The position numbers and the translations under genes were made by a program. A DNA stretch of 26,306 nucleotides from Treponema sp. (GTDB lineage: Bacteria > Spirochaetota > Spirochaetia > Treponematales > Treponemataceae), in assembly GCA_024699205.1 (NCBI GenBank), contig JAILQA010000262.1, positions 1 through 26,306 of the forward strand. The letters run 5' to 3'. The notes beneath the pieces were generated by a model. That model made no database searches, had not been told where the DNA came from, and saw nothing but the letters and a program-made list of their open reading frames with translations. Position 1 is the first letter of the stretch. Each line of letters starts with the position of its first letter. Below, piece by piece: positions 24,567-26,306 of this stretch.

Positions 24567-24579
24567 AAAAGATTTGTAG
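24554..24579 (+). repeat. Perfect 13-bp tandem duplication over the miaB stop
   Basis: AAAAGATTTGTAG is repeated twice without a gap (24554-24566 and 24567-24579). Each copy carries a TAG; the first is the miaB stop codon. Confidence 0.9.
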
Positions 24580-24599
24580 AGATAGAGAAGGACTGTAAA

Positions 24600-24995
24600 A
24601 TGATTTTTGGATTGATTTTTATTCTTGCCATAGTTGTAATTCTTGCCTTTTTTGTAGGAAAAAATCTTGATAACACAACTGCAATCTGGTTTTTTAAAAG
24701 CTTTGAAAATAAAAATGTCGTTGTGATTGTTTTTGTTGCCTTTGCCGCTGGAATTATTTTTTCTCTGATTTGTTATATGATTGGTAAGGTTTTGAAAGAA
24801 AATCAAATTGTAGAGCCGCAGAAAAAGACTCGTGCAGAAAAGAAGCTTGAAAAAGAACAGGCAGCAGCAAAGCTCGCAAGTGAAAAAGCCGCTGTAAAAG
24901 CAGCAAAAATGGCTGCTAAAACTGAAAAGATGGCTTCTAAGGAATCTGCCAAAACTCCTGCTGAAATAAAAGAAAATAATTCCGATAAAAAATAA
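24600..24995 (+). CDS. LapA/DUF1049-type two-helix membrane protein
   Basis: A 131-residue protein. Two hydrophobic helices (about 2-20 and 37-62), separated by a short polar segment with the pattern NTTAIWFFKSF, match the LapA/DUF1049 domain (lipopolysaccharide assembly protein A in Gram-negatives). A Lys/Ala/Glu-rich, probably helical cytoplasmic tail follows (from about 68). Treponema lack classical LPS, so the proteobacterial role cannot be transferred. AAGGA lies 8 nt before the ATG. It sits 33 nt after miaB and 4 nt before the SPOR gene, within the same operon. Confidence 0.8.
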   Translation: MIFGLIFILAIVVILAFFVGKNLDNTTAIWFFKSFENKNVVVIVFVAFAAGIIFSLICYMIGKVLKENQIVEPQKKTRAEKKLEKEQAAAKLASEKAAVKAAKMAAKTEKMASKESAKTPAEIKENNSDKK

Positions 24996-24999
24996 TAGA

Positions 25000-26013
25000 A
25001 TGAAAAAATCAATTTTTTGTGCCTTAGTTTTGTTTATCTCATCTTTTATTTCTGCCAGCCTTTTTGCAGAATCAAAAGCAAAGGATATTGTTAAGGAAGC
25101 AAGTCATAAATCCAGCGTAAATGATTCAATTGCTTATATAAAAGCTGAGCTTCCTAAACTTACTGTTCTTTCCGAAAAACGTGCTGTCTATATTTTTTTA
25201 GCCGGTATTCAGGAACAGCTTTCACTTTATGAAGAGGCGCAAAAAAATTATGTAGCAGCTGCAGCAATTTCCGCGGGTGACGCCGAAGGAATGCCCAAAA
25301 AAACAAATGAGCAGCTGGTTCTGGATGCTGTCCGCTGCGCTCTTTGTACCGGCGATTCTGCAACGGCTGACAGCTATCTTAATTCCGCAGTCCGTAATTC
25401 AAAAAATGCTGAAATCCTTTCTTATGTAAAGCTTTATGCTCAGTGGAGTGCCCTTTGTCGTGCTGATTCCGTTCAGGATTTGCAGGAACCGCTGGAGCTT
25501 CTTAAAGCTTACTTAAAAATTGATTCAATGAAAAGCGTTCATCCTGTAATTTTGCTAACTTTATGGTATGTGAGCGGTGAAGATTCATATTCTGATAAAA
25601 TTATAAAAGATTTTCCTTTGTCTACAGAAGCGGCAATTGTAAAAGGTGATGTTCAGCTTCTTCCAACTCCTTTCTGGTTTTTTGTTCCTAAAAGTGGAAT
25701 TGCGGAGCAGGGAAGTGGAACTCTGTCTTCTACCGAAGAAGCTTCAGCAGTTTCGACTACCCCTGCAAAAGAAAGTCCAGCTGCTGATAGCCAGTCTAAG
25801 TTTTCAAAATGGCAGCTTGGACTTTTCAAAACCGAAAGCAATGCAAAGCTTCTTGCTGAGGAATTAAAATCCAAAGGGTTTGCTGCTTACGTTACTTCCG
25901 AAAAGCGTGCCAGCGGAACCACCTACTATATTGTTCTTGTTGATGAAGTAAAAAGCGGTAATGTTGCGGATTCTCTAAGAAGTGCCGGTTATGATTGCTA
26001 TCCTGTTGATTAA
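25000..26013 (+). CDS. Exported protein with helical-repeat region and C-terminal SPOR domain
   Basis: A 337-residue protein with a signal peptide (KKSIFCALVLFISSF core, cut after SLFA). Residues about 30-210 are helical and TPR-like (AVYIFLAGIQEQLSLYEEAQ and similar). A Ser/Thr/Ala/Pro linker (about 225-265) leads to a SPOR domain at about 268-337 (KWQLGLFKTES ... YYIVLVDEV). SPOR domains bind glycan strands lacking stem peptides at division sites, so a periplasmic role in cell-wall or septum work is likely. There is no ribosome site before the ATG, and only 4 nt follow the upstream stop, so translation is probably coupled. Last gene of the operon. Confidence 0.88.
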   Translation: MKKSIFCALVLFISSFISASLFAESKAKDIVKEASHKSSVNDSIAYIKAELPKLTVLSEKRAVYIFLAGIQEQLSLYEEAQKNYVAAAAISAGDAEGMPKKTNEQLVLDAVRCALCTGDSATADSYLNSAVRNSKNAEILSYVKLYAQWSALCRADSVQDLQEPLELLKAYLKIDSMKSVHPVILLTLWYVSGEDSYSDKIIKDFPLSTEAAIVKGDVQLLPTPFWFFVPKSGIAEQGSGTLSSTEEASAVSTTPAKESPAADSQSKFSKWQLGLFKTESNAKLLAEELKSKGFAAYVTSEKRASGTTYYIVLVDEVKSGNVADSLRSAGYDCYPVD

Positions 26014-26018
26014 TTTTT

Positions 26019-26072
26019 ATGGAAAAAATCTCCATAATCCTCTATAATAATAACATCATTTTATTTTGGAGG
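26019..26072 (+). promoter_or_regulatory. Promoter and ribosome site of the BMP-family gene
   Basis: TGGAAA (26020-26025), 17 nt, TATAAT (26043-26048), then TGGAGG (26067-26072), 9 nt before the ATG. An ATGGA/TCCAT inverted repeat (26019-26023 and 26031-26035) overlaps the -35 and could be an operator. Confidence 0.6.
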
Positions 26073-26081
26073 AAAAATTAA

Positions 26082-26306
26082 ATGAAGAAGCTTATTGCTA
26101 TTGCTATGATGGCTGCACTTATCTGCACATCAACATTCGCAGCTCCTAAGAAAAAGGCTAAGAAAGCTGCAAAAAAATCATCTGTAAAAATCGCTATGGT
26201 AACAGACTCTGGTGATATTACAGACCAGTCTTTCAATCAGACAACTTATCAGGCATGTAAAGATTACGCTGAAGCTAACGGACTTGAGTTCCAGTATTAC
26301 AAACCT
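26082..26306 (+). CDS. BMP/PnrA-family substrate-binding protein, 3' end outside window
   Basis: The first 75 residues of a periplasmic binding protein. A signal peptide (MKKLIAIAMMAALICTSTFA) is followed by a Lys/Ala-rich spacer and then VKIAMVTDSGDITDQSFNQT, the start of the BMP/Med domain; in Treponema pallidum PnrA (TmpC), which binds purine nucleosides, this strand and loop line the ligand site. The T. pallidum protein is a lipoprotein; here the only Cys (residue 16, in ALIC) does not make a proper lipobox, and cleavage after TFA is likelier, so a soluble periplasmic form is inferred. ABC transporter genes would be expected downstream, outside the window. Confidence 0.85.
   Translation, partial: MKKLIAIAMMAALICTSTFAAPKKKAKKAAKKSSVKIAMVTDSGDITDQSFNQTTYQACKDYAEANGLEFQYYKP

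Noticed and set aside
1..26306. tRNA, rRNA, riboswitch or prophage genes
   Set aside because: All spacers were read; none holds a cloverleaf, a known aptamer core or phage-type genes.

Overview
The window reads as a low-GC spirochaete chromosome, most likely a host-associated Treponema. The support is a CarD-type regulator next to separate ispD and ispF, a BMP/PnrA-type substrate-binding protein, a small outer-membrane barrel beside a Treponema-style lipoprotein, GTP cyclohydrolase IB (folE2), and A+T-rich spacers with sigma70-like promoters. Nothing resembles a prophage, CRISPR array, tRNA or rRNA. Most of the sequence is chromosomal housekeeping, dense and in short operons.

Layout. 1-734: end of an unrecognised exported protein, closed by a strong terminator. 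814-2798 (minus): PadR regulator, HAAS/DUF1700-like membrane protein and DUF4097 protein, an envelope-sensing type of operon with a promoter that overlaps an inverted repeat. 3013-5004 (minus): DEAD-box RNA helicase whose motif II reads DEGD. 5005-5614: about 600 bp without genes, holding the helicase leader and two large palindromic elements of about 210 bp lying head to head. 5615-7015 (minus): sodium-coupled amino-acid (NSS family) transporter. 7135-8994 (plus): carD-ispD-ispF with overlapping genes. 9008-14817 (minus): HAD phosphatase followed by a 1696-residue membrane-anchored coiled-coil protein. 14881-16596 (plus): acetolactate synthase large subunit without a small subunit beside it. 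16624-21345 (minus): outer-membrane barrel, lipoprotein and rarA with a long C-terminal extension. 21482-26013 (plus): folD-folE2-miaB-lapA-like-SPOR operon. 26082 to the end: start of a BMP-family binding protein.

The most unusual feature is the pair of palindromic elements at 5184-5390 and 5405-5615. In opposite orientation they share terminal inverted repeats (GGGTwwnCrYATTATAAA), the same nested stem order, the same short junction motifs (AAAAGACTCTG, TGCCGCTAT, CAGCGTCTAGC) and an unpaired linker of exactly 17 nt. The sequences of the long stems and the linker differ almost completely between the copies, yet the stems pair in both. This is either structural selection or arm-to-arm correction in a small mobile element; I know of no named family that matches.

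Other points of interest are an uninterrupted 11-residue (hendecad) periodicity over roughly 500 residues of the giant coiled-coil protein, whose last 40 residues look like the C-terminal helix-turn-helix-like motif of SwrB-type proteins, and two genes (carD and the HAD gene) whose promoters place the transcription start within a few bases of the start codon. Functional calls rest on motifs read by eye; no database search was run.
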